Source of the DNA: Pseudoips prasinana
Lineage: Eukaryota > Arthropoda > Insecta > Lepidoptera > Nolidae
NCBI GenBank assembly: GCA_951640165.1
Contig: OX621238.1
Location: 22,902,001-22,966,000 of the forward strand
Direction of reading: 5' to 3'
Length of the DNA: 64,000 nt
Below the pieces are notes generated by a model. The model saw only the letters and a list, made by a program, of their open reading frames with translations, did not search any database and was not told the DNA's origin. The translations under genes were made by a program, and so were the position numbers. Shown here piece after piece: positions 10,362-20,943 of the stretch (positions are counted from its first letter, which is position 1; each line of letters opens with the position of its first letter).

Positions 10362-10620
10362 GACGGGACTGTTGGCGTGGTTGGCAAATGCTTGCTTTTC
10401 ACGCCGGAGGTCGTGGGTTCGATTCCCACCCAGGACAGATATTTGTGTCATTAACATGTATGTTTGTTCTGAGCCTGGGTGTAATTATCTATATAGATAT
10501 GTGCTTGCAAGAGAAAAGTATTACATGTAGTATATCAGTTATTACCATAAACAAAGCTATGCTTAGTTTGGGATCAGATGGCCGTTTGTGAATAATGTCT
10601 CAGAATATTATTATTATTAT
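10362..10620 (+). mobile_element. SINE-A copy (near consensus)
   Basis: Head 'gttggcgtggttggcaaatg', exact B box 'gggttcgattccc', body 'tgggtgtaattatctatata', then 'agtatatcagtta' and 'ggatcagatggccg', ending in a short (TTA)n tail. A pol III-transcribed tRNA-derived SINE is the natural reading. It is among the best-preserved copies here. Confidence 0.85.
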
Positions 10621-10646
10621 AAAGTTCCTAAACAACGCTTTTTTTA

Positions 10647-10898
10647 TTAGGCACTCATAGCTCTCACCGGTCCGTAAGTGATTGGTGAGGTTAAGCAACT
10701 AGGCTCGCGGTCAGTCCATAGATTGGTGACCGCCATAGGGTTTAATTTCTGAGCGTCTCTGTCACGTTGTTGTTGTCTCTCACGTGAAGTTGTCAGTCCT
10801 GGTAGTAGGCAACCGTAGTTAAGCCATGTCGGAGGCCTAATGGGCGGCTTGAACAACTCTGACACTAGGGTAACCACTGCCCATACGATAAGTAAGTA
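10647..10898 (+). mobile_element. SINE-D copy 1 (5S rRNA-derived SINE)
   Basis: The segment 10,661-10,735 resembles the internal control region of 5S rRNA: 'gaggttaagcaact' (A box), 'ggctcgcggtcagt', and 'gattggtgaccgcc' (C box, 5S consensus GATGGGTGACCGCC). A body shared with the other copies follows: 'gttaagccatgtcggaggcc', 'gggcggcttgaacaactctg', 'actagggtaaccactgccc', 'atacgataag'. The flanks resemble each other ('aacgcttttttt' left, 'aacgcattttttt' right), consistent with a target duplication. Confidence 0.75.
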
Positions 10899-11240
10899 AC
10901 GCATTTTTTTCACATTACATGTCAATAGTACTTTACAAGATCAACGTAACCTCATAAAAAGTTTTTTCAGGAATATGTGCGTATTTTCTATTCACATAAA
11001 ACGAAATTGTCTTCGAACCCGTCTTCCTGTGGTTCTCTAGGACACTCTATCGCCCGTTATAGCATTTTTCCCGGAAAATTGGGAAATGTTACCTTGTCGT
11101 TTACCCTTAAGTATTGTACACTTACAAAACAAAATGTATCGCGATAAAATAGCACGGTTGGTTCCATTTAGTGCAACATAGTGATTTAGTAATCTATGAT
11201 ATTAATGTGTACTAAGATATTGTTAAAGGGATTTTTAACG

Positions 11241-11485
11241 ACACACTAACTCTCACAGATATCTAAGTCATTGGCAAGTATAGGTATCTAGGTGCGCGGT
11301 CAGTGTAAAGATAGGTGACCGCCATAGTGGTTACATTTTTGACGGTCTCTGTGTTTTGGAGGGCACATAAAGATGTCGGTACTGGTCGTTTGACAACACG
11401 CGCTAAGCCCCATCATAGGCTTACTGGGCGGCTTGATCAGTTCCTACTCTAGGGTGACCACATTACATACAACAAAGAAAGAAAG
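11241..11485 (+). mobile_element. SINE-D copy 2 (diverged)
   Basis: Same order of blocks as the 10,647 copy: 'gcgcggtcagtg', 'gataggtgaccgcc', 'ggagggcac', 'cttactgggcggcttga', 'ctagggtgaccac', with an 'aagaaagaaag' tail. The 5S A-box region is degraded. It carries many point changes and so looks old. Confidence 0.65.
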
Positions 11486-11574
11486 ACCTTGTAAAGAAAG
11501 GTCTTGGTCGGAACCCAGTGTGTTACATATTCTTTAGGAGAGACTTCTTAGGGACGACAATTTTTGTACACTGT

Positions 11575-11825
11575 ATAATAATATTTATATCCTGGAACAT
11601 TATTCACACACGGCCATCTGATCCCAAACTAAGCAGAACTGGTGCTATGGAAACCAGATGACTGATATACTGCATATGCTACTTTTCTTTTGTAAATACA
11701 TACTTTTATAGATAATTACACGCAGACTCTCATATGTTCATGGACACAAAAATCTGCCCTGGGTGGGAATCGAAACCACGACCTGCGGCGGGAAAAGCAA
11801 GTATTTTACCAACCACCCCAATAGG
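11575..11825 (-). mobile_element. SINE-A copy
   Basis: The reverse complement of the family: 3' end 'cacacggccatctgatccca' at the left, B box as 'gggaatcgaaacc' near 11,766, and a degraded head at the right ('aaccaccccaataggc'). It spans the full element length. Confidence 0.8.
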
Positions 11826-11906
11826 CGTAACCCTAGTAACCGTAGTATCAAAACTTTTTGCATATAAATTTCATTATTTGGATAAAGTACAAATTTATTT
11901 ACATAC

Positions 11907-12178
11907 TAGCGGCCCGGTACGTGCTTCGCTACGTATAAGGCATAGTAATAAAAGAAAAGATTATTAAGTTCATTTACTCAAACAAAAAAATATTTTAAAT
12001 TGCTAAAAGATGTTGATTTTACACTTTTTCAATATTTTTTTTAAATTTTCTCTACTTACAAACCTTCCCTAGACTTCCACGAATAATTCAAGACCAAAAT
12101 TAGCCAAATCGGTAAAGGCGTTGTTAAGTTATAACATTACAACGAAAAGTGGCATTGATTTTTATATATATAGATATA
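11907..12178 (+). repeat. CTAGC-type dispersed repeat (copy a)
   Basis: It starts 'actagcggcccggtacgtgc' and ends 'tttttatatatatagat', with a 'ccaaatcggtaaaggcgttg' block in between. Many arthropod genomes carry non-coding repeats of this layout. I cannot name the family safely. Confidence 0.45.
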
Positions 12179-12228
12179 AATAACCTAACCATCTTATACT
12201 ATCCAGTGGGCATATCTATATAAAACTA

Positions 12229-12396
12229 GCTGTATCCCGCGGTGTTACCCGCATTAAATTTTATAATTTTTTTTTGCTATAAACCTCACGGAGCCCGAGA
12301 CCTTTCCAACGAATGCAAAACCGTGGAAATCGGTTCGTGCGTTCTGGAGTTATAGCGTCAGGAAGGAAAACCCGACTTATTTTTATATAGTAGACA
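12229..12396 (+). repeat. CTAGC-type dispersed repeat (copy b)
   Basis: The head 'actagctgtatcccgcggtg' with 'ttacccgcattaaattttat' is shared with copies at 29,675, 49,309, 54,674, 60,586 and 63,535. The body 'gtggaaatcggttcgtgcgt' and terminal 'tttttatatagta' match the family layout. Confidence 0.6.
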
Positions 12397-14626
12397 ACAA
12401 AATCTGAAGTATGTTAAAGTTCGTACTGGCCGTTACACCTTTACCTGCATTTTCTATTGGCCTATCAAATTTTATATTTCCTGTAGACGTTACAATTCTA
12501 TTTTATTGCTATTTTACATACAAACCTTTAGGATTAAAAGAAAGCTGAGGGCAATTTTGAGATCATTGACTTTACGAGCCATAAAACCTTTTTGTATTGA
12601 AGTACGTGTGAAATATTTTCCTCATATCTATGTTATGCCGTTACCGCATTATCCCAACGGGAAAAGTATTTCCCGAATAGTTAACCTCATTAGGGAGGCT
12701 CTTACGCTTACCGACGTGTTGTTTTGATGCAAATTATCACAAGTTTCCTTGATGAATTCTCTTAAGTTGAAGTGTTCATCTTACACTGTACGCTTACAAA
12801 TTACCATACTATTCACACAGATAACAATCGTGAAATGCTCCTTCCTGCATTATGAATTATGTAAATTGCAGTCAGATGCAGAAGCGTTAAAATTTATTGC
12901 TTATTTAGTAAGACTGGAACAAGAAGACTCAAGAGATTTTGTCCCGAACTGTACATAATTTCCACAAGATTTTGAAGGTTGGTTATTCGGACTGTAATGG
13001 AGGTTGTACAAGCTCTATCCTAACCTCTATGTATATAAGTCGTACGTCAAACTCCCTCTACGCTGATAGCTACGTTGAACTAAGTACTATAATACTTTGT
13101 ATAGATAGATTTAATAAAATTTCAGGAACTCCGCCCCTCAAACATATTAATAATTCAGTTTATTTCTTGTTATAGAGAAATGACATTTTGTGAGCAACCT
13201 CATTTGAATATCTTGTTTAGCGGCGGATGAGTACCTAAGTGTCTGCTGGCTTATTATCGCGTTTACACTTCCCAAGGGTACTTTGCAAGCTTTTTGAAAA
13301 CTTACCTTATAATAATATTACCTCACAGATTAATGTTATCTAAAGCTACAAACATTTTCACAAAACTATTTTAATGAATACGTTTTTCGTTGCCTTCAAA
13401 ATAATTTTAATTAACTTGTTGGCCCGTAAAAACTTACTGTCCGAAAATAAACAGCTTTCGCTTAACAAGTGACAAAAAATACATCCAGCAAAGTGGCACG
13501 TGGAGTATGGATGGTCCCTAACGTGTACTACGTGAAAAGTATTTTATTACCTATACACCGGAATAAGTGCTTAGGTATTTATTGTCATTTTATTTGTTCA
13601 AGCGTACTGCAAACATGTATTATATTCGCGTAACCCTTTTCAGGGTGTCTGCCACTTTCTATTTGTGTCAGTACGAGCTGGGTGGCGTGCCCTCCATAAA
13701 TCAGAGCCGTTTTGTTCAGGCCCATTACGCCGTTTTACCGCCTTCCTACTGAGACAAAATTAGATCATACCAAAGGGAAAACCTTGTTCAACCCATACAT
13801 AACTTTTGTTGTAAAACCTTTAATACTCAGAACGCAATACGTGTTGGCTTGTTTAGTGTCGGCCCGAAGCCAGTGCGCGTCACCATTTGTTTCATATCCG
13901 TTATATATTGTGGATCTATTTCCTAGCTCGAGGTGCTTCCGACGTTTGAATAAAAAGGAAGGATGGTTGCTCAGTAATATTAAGAGATGTGGATATGTTT
14001 TGCTATGTAAGATCGCAGGAATATTGCTGTTTCAGCGCGTGATGTAGGTATCGTAGTTTGCGAAATCAGCTTTCGTTGTGTATTGCCACAATTGTTTTTT
14101 CCCCAGTTGACGACTTGATTTTTGTAACGATGGTAGTAATTTTATCTTTTACACGAGTAAACTAATTAGGAAGACGCCTTTCCACCTGTATCTAAAAAGC
14201 GTTATATAAAAATTTCGAGGAATTTTTACTCAGTTTGGCGCGATTCTGTGACTGTAAGTCTTGAAGATACAGCGCTCGCTTAAGGGAATTCCTCTGTGGC
14301 GGGGGAATTTAATCACACCAAGACTAAGAAGATTTATGCAGTAACACAAATAGTATTTATGTATAATCTTAGTCTCTGAGAGCCGAGTAAACAAGGCGAT
14401 TACCTTCGTCTCGGTGCCACATGGGCTATCAAATTAAATTGTAAAATAAATACCCATAGGTATCATTTCATTTCGATTCGTTACAATTCATTTTATTTGT
14501 TACAACAAACAATTGTGTGATATGTGAATTCCCTGCCATTATTAGTACGTCAAACAAAACCACTACAAGAGTTTTCTGAAAGACCACTAGGTACTTAATT
14601 TTACAACAAACTAAGTACAAACAGAT
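12397..14626. other. Long stretch without recognised features
   Basis: Open frames of up to 111 codons (for example 13,712-14,047 plus) show no domain, codon bias or splice context that I can support as a gene. No dispersed repeat shared with the rest of the window was spotted. It may be unique intergenic or intronic sequence. Confidence 0.4.
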
Positions 14627-14654
14627 TACTTTCAATTGGTACCAATTGAAAGTA
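14627..14654. repeat. Perfect 28-bp palindrome without spacer
   Basis: tactttcaattggt at 14,627-14,640 is followed at once by its exact reverse complement. It is centred on GGTACC and has no loop. Confidence 0.85.
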
Positions 14655-15104
14655 GAGACCTTATTATCCATACCTAGAACTTATTATAGCATTCAATATA
14701 GCTCCTTCTTATGATTGATTTGTACTATGGCTATATTTTTTATGTATGATTTTAGTTATTGATAAAATATAGTTATAAATAGCATAGTACGTACCTAAGT
14801 TAATTAATAAATTGATTTGATTTGAAGTTAATATATAAGTATATCTATAGGAGTCCTTTGTATACGAGCAAATATTTGTGAGCGTAGATGTCACGAATAC
14901 GTTGGGACCGATTAGGTATGCGAATATATATACGAGTATAAGGTTTACCAACTTGTCATAGTCTAGTGTATTCAGAAAGATCTTATAAAAAAGTTTTGGT
15001 CAAGGTACATTCAATTTTGTTTGAGAGTCACCTGATAATTTTGGTCCATTTCATGCCCTGATTAATATGGTTAAATCTTTTCAGAATAAGATTTCAAGGA
15101 TGTA
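14655..15104. other. No feature recognised
   Basis: AT-rich with no supportable feature. Confidence 0.45.
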
Positions 15105-15240
15105 CAGACGCCAGCACATCAAGCTTCCCCAATCTGTCAAATTTCCCCAATTGGAAGTGAACCTTATGCTTGTGTGAAAAATGTTGAAAATCTATAAAAG
15201 AAATTTGTCAGATTAGGGTAGCTGGATATGCTGGCGTCTC
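15105..15240. mobile_element. TA-flanked MITE, copy 2
   Basis: The left terminus CAGACGCCAGCACATC is matched by an inverted right terminus ending GGCGTCTC, with a second inner inverted block (ccccaatctgtcaaattt). TA lies immediately outside both ends (15,103-15,104 and 15,241-15,242). The 136-bp size, terminal inverted repeats, TA duplication and lack of coding fit a Tc1/mariner-type MITE. Confidence 0.8.
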
Positions 15241-15466
15241 TACAACGAGTTTGTTTATAATAATAGTGACCTATGCCAAATTTTGGCTGCAGCAGCTAAA
15301 CACTACGTAACGCTAAATACACAAGAATTTCTATTCCCTCATTATCTTAAATTCAAAGGTTCGGTTATCCCATATTACTGAGAAAATATCAGTTGTAGAA
15401 CCGACAGTTTTGCAGTTGAATCTACATCCAACGTGGCATTGACTAAAGATAAAAACCTATTGCAAT

Positions 15467-15708
15467 AGCTAGATGCCCTCACTGATCCGTAAACGATCAG
15501 AGAGGTTAAGCAACTAGATTCGCGGTCAGTCCATAGATGGGTGCATTTAATTTCTGAGCGTCTCCGTGCTTCGGAGTGCACGTTAAGCTGTCGGTCCCGG
15601 TTGTAGTAATTAGACAACAATGGTTAAGCCATGTCAGAGGCCTACTAGGCGGCCTGAACAACTCTAACACTAGGGTAACTACCGCCCATACGATAAATAA
15701 CTAAATAA
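15467..15708 (+). mobile_element. SINE-D copy 3 (5S rRNA-derived SINE)
   Basis: The 5S-like head 'gaggttaagcaactag', 'cgcggtcagtccatagatgg' is followed by a small deletion in the C-box region ('gggtgcattt'). The body has 'ctccgtgcttcgga', 'ggttaagccatgtcagaggc' and 'ctagggtaactaccgcccat', ending 'acgataaataac'. Confidence 0.7.
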
Positions 15709-16470
15709 GTATTGCTACGCCGTGTAATGAAGTAGCATATACTTTATTAAATCTTTAGTGTATAGTGCACCCTTTAGTAACCTGCTACTACATACGAGTA
15801 TATTTGCATGGTAAGCGTACTTTAAGTAACTTGATACTAGTTGATCCTGTACGTCGATCGTGCCACGCTTCGTTTTATAGAATATGGAAGACGCGACTTG
15901 AAGATATGAAGGTAACGAGGTAGTAACGTGGGACTAATTTATTGTTTTAAGATGCGCTCTGTGTTTCAGGGTTCCGTATAGCGAAAGGAAATAAAATATT
16001 ACACGTTAAGAGTTGTGCCATATTTAGCTGTACTTGCATTTTGCTAGGGCTTAATGATAAGGATTACTTTGCAGTCTTACCATCTGTATGTTTATCAGTA
16101 ATCTTTGTATTACGAGCACCTGGAGAAAATGCAAATGAATTTGCACAAGAATGCAAAAGGTTGCACAAGACAGGTCGTTAACTTAATGTTACGAAAAAGA
16201 ACATGTCATATATGATATTTGCTAAACTTAATTATTAATCAAGATATCACTGACATGTGGTCTGAGCCATTGATCTTTGCCTAATTTCGAGGAATATAAT
16301 CGGACATTTTATAGATAATTATTTTACACTCACGAACTTATATCTGCAGTTGTTAAATTAATGATTACCTAGTTTAATAAAATTTGGCAAGAAAAATACT
16401 CTCATAACAGGAATATATAAAGTAAAACATTCAACATTCGTAGAATTATATTCATAACACAAATAGTATT
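15709..16470. other. No feature recognised
   Basis: No supportable gene, repeat or RNA. Confidence 0.45.
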
Positions 16471-16700
16471 CAAAACACAAAATCAATATGTAGTCTTAAT
16501 TCCGCTAATTGTCAGTTTAATCATGCCGGGATGCAATTTGCACCGCCCTCCCGCCCGCAAAAATGTGCATATGCAAGAAGGACATGCACACGCCAGTACG
16601 ATACCCAACACGTGTTTCAGTCCTCCACGGACCATTCTCAAGGGCTGCTGTCTAATTGCTCCAACACACATAACCGGAAACTTTTATCACAACTATGTAA
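16471..16700 (-). mobile_element. Relative of the hammerhead-like inverted element (possible Penelope-like remnant)
   Basis: The left end 'caaaacacaaaatcaatatg' followed by 'taattccgctaattgtca' matches the left arm of the element at 39,848. The block 'cccaacacgtgtttcagtcc', 'tccacggaccattctca' also matches. On minus the latter reads TTGAGAATGGTCC...GGACTGAAAC, like a hammerhead core. The element family is uncertain; Penelope-like is an inference from the RNA motif and the inverted arrangement. Confidence 0.45.
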
Positions 16701-16765
16701 AATATTATATGTATTATTGTCGCCCAAGGTATGGCCTGTTTCGATTAAATGTTTGGCGTAATGAG

Positions 16766-16809
16766 ATTTATCAGGATGGCCTAGCATAGGAATGGCCATC
16801 CTGATAAAT
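16766..16809. repeat. Perfect hairpin, 16-bp arms, 12-nt loop
   Basis: atttatcaggatggcc at 16,766-16,781 is the exact reverse complement of 16,794-16,809. It lies between two convergent fragments of the hammerhead-associated element. Confidence 0.85.
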
Positions 16810-16914
16810 ACCAATAATAGTTTTGCATTGTTGAATGACCAAACAAATTTAGTTTCATCTCCTTTATTACGAATATTTGGGGATAGTTAGAAATAATTGT
16901 CCATGCGCTTGGTA

Positions 16915-17001
16915 GTATATAAAAGAGCACTCGCTTCGTTGACTTTCAGTGTCCTTCGAGCACTCGACGAGTTAGAAATTTATAAATTCATTAATTATTG
17001 A
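16915..17001 (+). promoter_or_regulatory. TATA plus arthropod initiator-like promoter
   Basis: A TATATAAAAG box near 16,917-16,926 lies about 30 bp before TCAGTG (near 16,947), which matches the arthropod Inr TCAGT. The sequence then runs through 'gtccttcgagcactcgacga' to an ATG at 17,002 that opens only 12 codons. The 'cttcgagcactcgacgagtt' block recurs inverted at 39,947-39,968, so this is likely an element promoter, not a host gene promoter. Confidence 0.4.
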
Positions 17002-17400
17002 GATGGCTGTAACAAATTTTAATATTGGAGAAGATCTTTGAAACTACAAAAAATGTTTGTTTTTCTATTTGACTAATCATCTAAAACTGGGCTACAGCTT
17101 TCGAAGATCGATTCCCGTGATGGAAGAACTATCTATCCATATAAAATATATTTCTTCCGAACCCTCGGACTCGCTCGTCAAGTCCCATAGTCCCTGGATT
17201 TTAGGAAAGGAGAGTACGCACTTCATAATAGTAAGCAGTTACGTTAAAACATGTCATTTTCGTAATAAATGCAATAATATTAAAATAAATTTAATTGATA
17301 TTGCAGAGAATCGGGGCTTAGAGTAATCAGAGCCGTTCTGAAAAAAAACAGTCTTTAGTTTTACAGCAGCTGGCTAAGTGGAGGAGCAGATCCAACCTAC

Positions 17401-17668
17401 CGGCCTGTTGGAGTGATTGGCAAATGCTTGTTTTTCACACTGGAGGTCGTGGGTTCGAATCCCACTCAGAACAAATATTTGTGTGCATGAACATGTCTGT
17501 TTGTCCTGAGTCTGGGTGTAATTATCTTTATACGGAAGTATGTATTTACAAAATAAAAAAATTGTATATGTATATTAGATATCTGGTTTCCATAGTACAA
17601 GTTCCGCTTAGTTTGGGATCAGATGGCCGTGTGTAAATAATATCCCAGGATATTATTAGGATTACTAT
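17401..17668 (+). mobile_element. SINE-A copy
   Basis: Head 'gttggagtgattggcaaatg', B box 'gggttcgaatccc', body 'tctgtttgtcctgagtctgg', 3' end 'tgggatcagatggccgtgtg' and 'cccaggatattatt'. Essentially full length. Confidence 0.85.
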
Positions 17669-18274
17669 TTTTACTGGGTTTTATTGAGCACTCAACACGT
17701 GACTTAGTAAATCTATAGAAGTCCCTCGATTTACTATGAAACCCTAAAAAGTGAACTATGCCTATCGGAAATAAAATTCAATAATACAAGTGAGTCGGGC
17801 GTCCAACAGTTATTTATACAAAGGTGGAATTTGAAGGGCTTACGAATATATTTTGCTTACGTGTATCTACAAGTGGTTTCTTTAGTAACTAATATGTTTC
17901 TACTAGTGTATTAAGACTAAGACAAAAGTTTAGTGTGTATGAAAAAGAAAGAAGTTTTCGTGATGCCTTTAAAACGTCATACAAATATATAATTTCTGTA
18001 AAATCCCGCTTTATTATTTCATATAAAATTATAATGTGTTTCCTCTCCTATATCTATTCTTTCAAAATGTCCAATCTGATTCATTAATTTCATTACATTT
18101 CGTTAAAACTGATAATATTCTGACATATAAACATTTGTCATTTATGGATTAATAACAAGAAATTGTTTGATTTTATAGAATATTTGTTTGTTATATTCCA
18201 GACAAACAAACATAATGGTTTGTGAGTTTATCCATTAGCATAAAATCAATCTTTAGTTTGCTTAAAATTGGGCC
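17669..18274. other. No feature recognised
   Basis: No supportable feature. Confidence 0.4.
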
Positions 18275-18335
18275 AAAAAGCGGATACGGAACCGCCTTCA
18301 CACGAGCCCAACTCGCACTTAAGCGGTTATTTTCT
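18275..18335 (+). repeat. Fragment of the GGTTCCGTAGCC-type repeat (3' end)
   Basis: 'ggatacggaaccgccttcac', 'gagcccaactcgcacttaag', 'cggttatttt' follows the layout of the 3' end of the repeat at 20,171-20,415 (cggaacc..., cgagtccgac...cgcacttg). Confidence 0.45.
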
Positions 18336-18574
18336 TTAGAGACAGGGATCCATAAAATATAAAATTTACACGACGTGTGACTTCGTAACTCCTGAATGGG
18401 TGAGCCATATGCGATGTGGCTTATTTGCATCCAGTAGAACGGAAATGGAGTATTCGGAGCCCGTTGCGCTTATAAAAAGTTACGTACAGCTTTTTATCCC
18501 TCCAAATAGGATGTCTTCCGCCGCGGGTACTTTGTTTGTAGTTTTGTGTCCTTGTTAATAATGTTATGGCGTTC

Positions 18575-18832
18575 ATAGACAAATACTCTCACTGGTTCCT
18601 TAGAGATCGGCGCGGTCAAACAACTAGGCTCGGGGTTCGGCCATCACATCCATGGTTACCCATCTAACCATCAAAGTGGTTTAATTTCTAATGGTTCCAT
18701 GCTTCGAAGGGCACGATAGGATCGCTTCTGGTTGTGCCTTATACAACAGTCGTTAAGCCATGTCGGAGGCCTACTGGGCGGCTTGAGCAACTCTGATACT
18801 AAAATAACCACTGCCTATATACTAATTAAGTA
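18575..18832 (+). mobile_element. SINE-D copy 4 (diverged)
   Basis: It keeps 'actaggctcggggttcggcc', 'gcttcgaagggcacga', 'cgttaagccatgtcggaggc' and 'ctactgggcggcttgagcaa', but has an insertion in the 5S C-box region ('ccatggttacccatctaacc'). Same order as the other SINE-D copies. Confidence 0.65.
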
Positions 18833-19200
18833 AGTTTTATATAATTTACTGGCTGAGAAATGATTTTATTCAATGAATGAGTTTTTACAATGTACGTTCA
18901 ATGATAATAATTATAAATAGAAAGTAATTTGGCATTCATTTATAGAAATAAGTGTATGTAAAAATTCTTAAATATTTTTATTATATTATTATGAATTATT
19001 CAATTACACAATGAATATTTGTATGCCGGAAATCGGCTAAGTGTGAGAACTACAATAAAACCTACCACCTATGTACCTACCAAATTTAACGCTATTAAAG
19101 ATCTTATCTTATCTTATGTTGCTAGACGGTTCGCACCGGCACTCTCCTCTATTGTCCGGCGAAGCAGTGAAAGACTCGTAGGCTAACTTGCTGTTAAGAA

Positions 19201-19363
19201 CCTGTGCACACCACGTATTTGGAACGCGCGTCGACGGCACGCTTTTATCCTACAGAACAGTTTGGTGTTTGTTTGAATCGATAAAAACGCGATGCTTACG
19301 CGCGTCTGTATCGCTACAAACTCGCGTCAGCGGCGCGCTTAAAAACGTGGTGTACATAGGCCC
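19201..19363. mobile_element. GC-rich element with imperfect terminal inverted repeats
   Basis: 'cctgtgcacaccacgt' with 'aacgcgcgtcgacg' at the left pairs with the inverted right end (cgtggtgtacatagg, preceded by cgcgtcagcggcgcgctt). The segment is CpG- and GC-rich against AT-rich flanks. It is probably a MITE; the target duplication is not resolved. Confidence 0.5.
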
Positions 19364-19413
19364 TAAGGTTATGTGAATACAAAAAAAAAACTTGTGTGTA
19401 CTTATGTACACGC

Positions 19414-19622
19414 GTTAGAAGTTATACTTCTTAATATACAACTTGCACATAGTTATCAATTTAAATACCACCTAGAACTAACGTCATGCTGTTATTTTTA
19501 CGTAAAAATTCACTTTCATACCACCTAGAAATGCTGTTAAATTTTTTGGTGTCGGTGTGCGCGCGCATCGTAAAAATTCACTCTCATCATTTTTCTCCAT
19601 CGCGCCAAAAGAAGTATAACTT
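19414..19622. repeat. Inverted-repeat-bounded segment
   Basis: 'agaagttatacttct' (19,414-19,428) and 'agaagtataacttca' (about 19,608-19,622) are inverted copies. Between them 'cataccacctagaa' type blocks and 'taaaaattcact' occur twice. It could be a small DNA transposon; evidence is thin. Confidence 0.35.
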
Positions 19623-19759
19623 CAAAAAGATCTTTTACTACTTGGAGTCAGGGGCTTTCGAGTGATTCTACTATTCTACTAATATTATAAATCTGAAAAT
19701 TTGTATTTTTGGTTGTTTGTTAGAAACGCTAAAACTGTTGAACGGATTTTGTAAAAAAT

Positions 19760-19805
19760 GGACTGGATATAGGTTATAACCTGGACTGGATATAGGTTAT
19801 AACCT
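19760..19805. repeat. Exact tandem duplication of 23 bp
   Basis: The unit starting 'ggactggatataggttataa' occurs at 19,760-19,782 and again at 19,783-19,805. It sits in a sequence ('ctactaatattataaatctg', 'gaacggattttg') of a type commonly dispersed in Lepidoptera. Confidence 0.85.
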
Positions 19806-20170
19806 AAATTAACTCATACGCTAAAATTAAATGCTAAATGCTAGGGTACCGCTAGGTTGTTATAAAGATTTCGAAGGTCTGATAACACATGTATAACACG
19901 TATGGACACTAATTAGTCATACGCCTGTATATTTAACTACACATAAACGGTAGTTTAAAATAGCCTTATGTAATAGCCATCTGCGTAGCGGCATTCCTCT
20001 CCCGTCTCGGCTTATTATATTCCCGGCCAACGCTATGTAATACAAACTTTGGCGTATATTGTGCGTTTATATTCGCAGCCCTAGTCATAAAAAAATAATG
20101 GTGACAAAATGTCAAATATCGTAGTTACCTACATTTTGATTTATCACATCGCCTTTTCTACTTGGTATCT

Positions 20171-20415
20171 AGCCTTTTTTAGGGTTTCGTAGCCAAATGG
20201 CAAAAAACGGAACCCTTATGGATTCGTCATGTCTCTGTCTGTCGGTCCGTCCGTATATAAGACAATACTGTTGAAACTTGGTAATTAGATGTATTATGTG
20301 TGTGTTTTAAATTTTTGTGATAAAATCTTAATGCGTTTATTAAGATTTTCACACAAAACTTGAAAAAAAAAACGCACCAACGGAACCTTTCATTGGCGAG
20401 TCCGACACGCACTTG
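20171..20415 (+). repeat. GGTTCCGTAGCC-type dispersed repeat
   Basis: It begins 'gggtttcgtagccaaatggc', 'aaaaaacggaacccttatgg', followed by a 'tctgtctgtcggtccgtccg' block, and ends 'ggcgagtccgacacgcactt'. It is a familiar lepidopteran repeat layout (recalled). No protein is encoded. Confidence 0.55.
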
Positions 20416-20579
20416 TAATAATATATAATATTTTAGTAACTTAACTAAGGATAAGAAGACCCATCAACTAAAACAACGAAATAAAAAAATGTAGTTGAAA
20501 GAAATAAAGAAATTGATTGTATGTTTAGAATTAAGTATAATTTCGCCTGAATGTTTTGTCGTGTATGTTTGTTACACGA

Positions 20580-20943
20580 TACCTCGTTGGTGTAGCGATA
20601 GCGGTGTTCAACCGCAGATAATGAGGTTTTGGGTTGAAATCTCGGGTCGGGCCAAAAAGTGATTCAGGGATTTTTCCGTAAAGAAAATTTCTCAATTTCA
20701 GCCCGATGTCTGGGAGTTGGCTGTATTATACCCCGCGCCTCGGAGAGCAAGTAAAGCATTCGGTCCTGTAGCTGACCTCTTTTAAGGTTTCCCTTCGGAT
20801 CATGAGAGTGATGGAATAGAAAGTGCTTCTGTGTTTGCGCACAGACTTGTGCACTATATATTATGTCCTGCGCAGTTGGCTATTCTCCATTGAAAGTGGC
20901 TGCTGTGGTCGAAATCCGGCCTGGAGGACGTTACTAATTAATA
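20580..20943 (+). mobile_element. SINE-C copy 2 (full length)
   Basis: Head 'acctcgttggtgtagcgata' (A-box-like) and a weak B box in 'gggttgaaatctcgggtc'. The body is shared with 38-352: 'cagcccgatgtctgggagtt', 'ggatcatgagagtgatggaa', 'tgtgtttgcgcac'. It ends 'ttaataataata', a simple tail. Confidence 0.7.

Noticed and set aside
10380..10440. Possible functional tRNA genes at SINE heads
   Set aside because: The A and B boxes are present but the cloverleaf is incomplete and each is followed by a shared SINE body, so these are SINEs.
10661..10735. Possible genuine 5S rRNA gene
   Set aside because: Only the internal promoter portion resembles 5S, with substitutions and without the outer stem, and it continues into a repeated body.
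13712..14047. 111-codon frame on plus
   Set aside because: No recognisable domain, no splice context or neighbours; consistent with a chance frame in a long unannotated stretch.
16523..16789. 88- and 76-codon frames on plus around 16.5-16.8 kb
   Set aside because: They run through the repeat with the hammerhead-like motif and a perfect hairpin; the frames are incidental.
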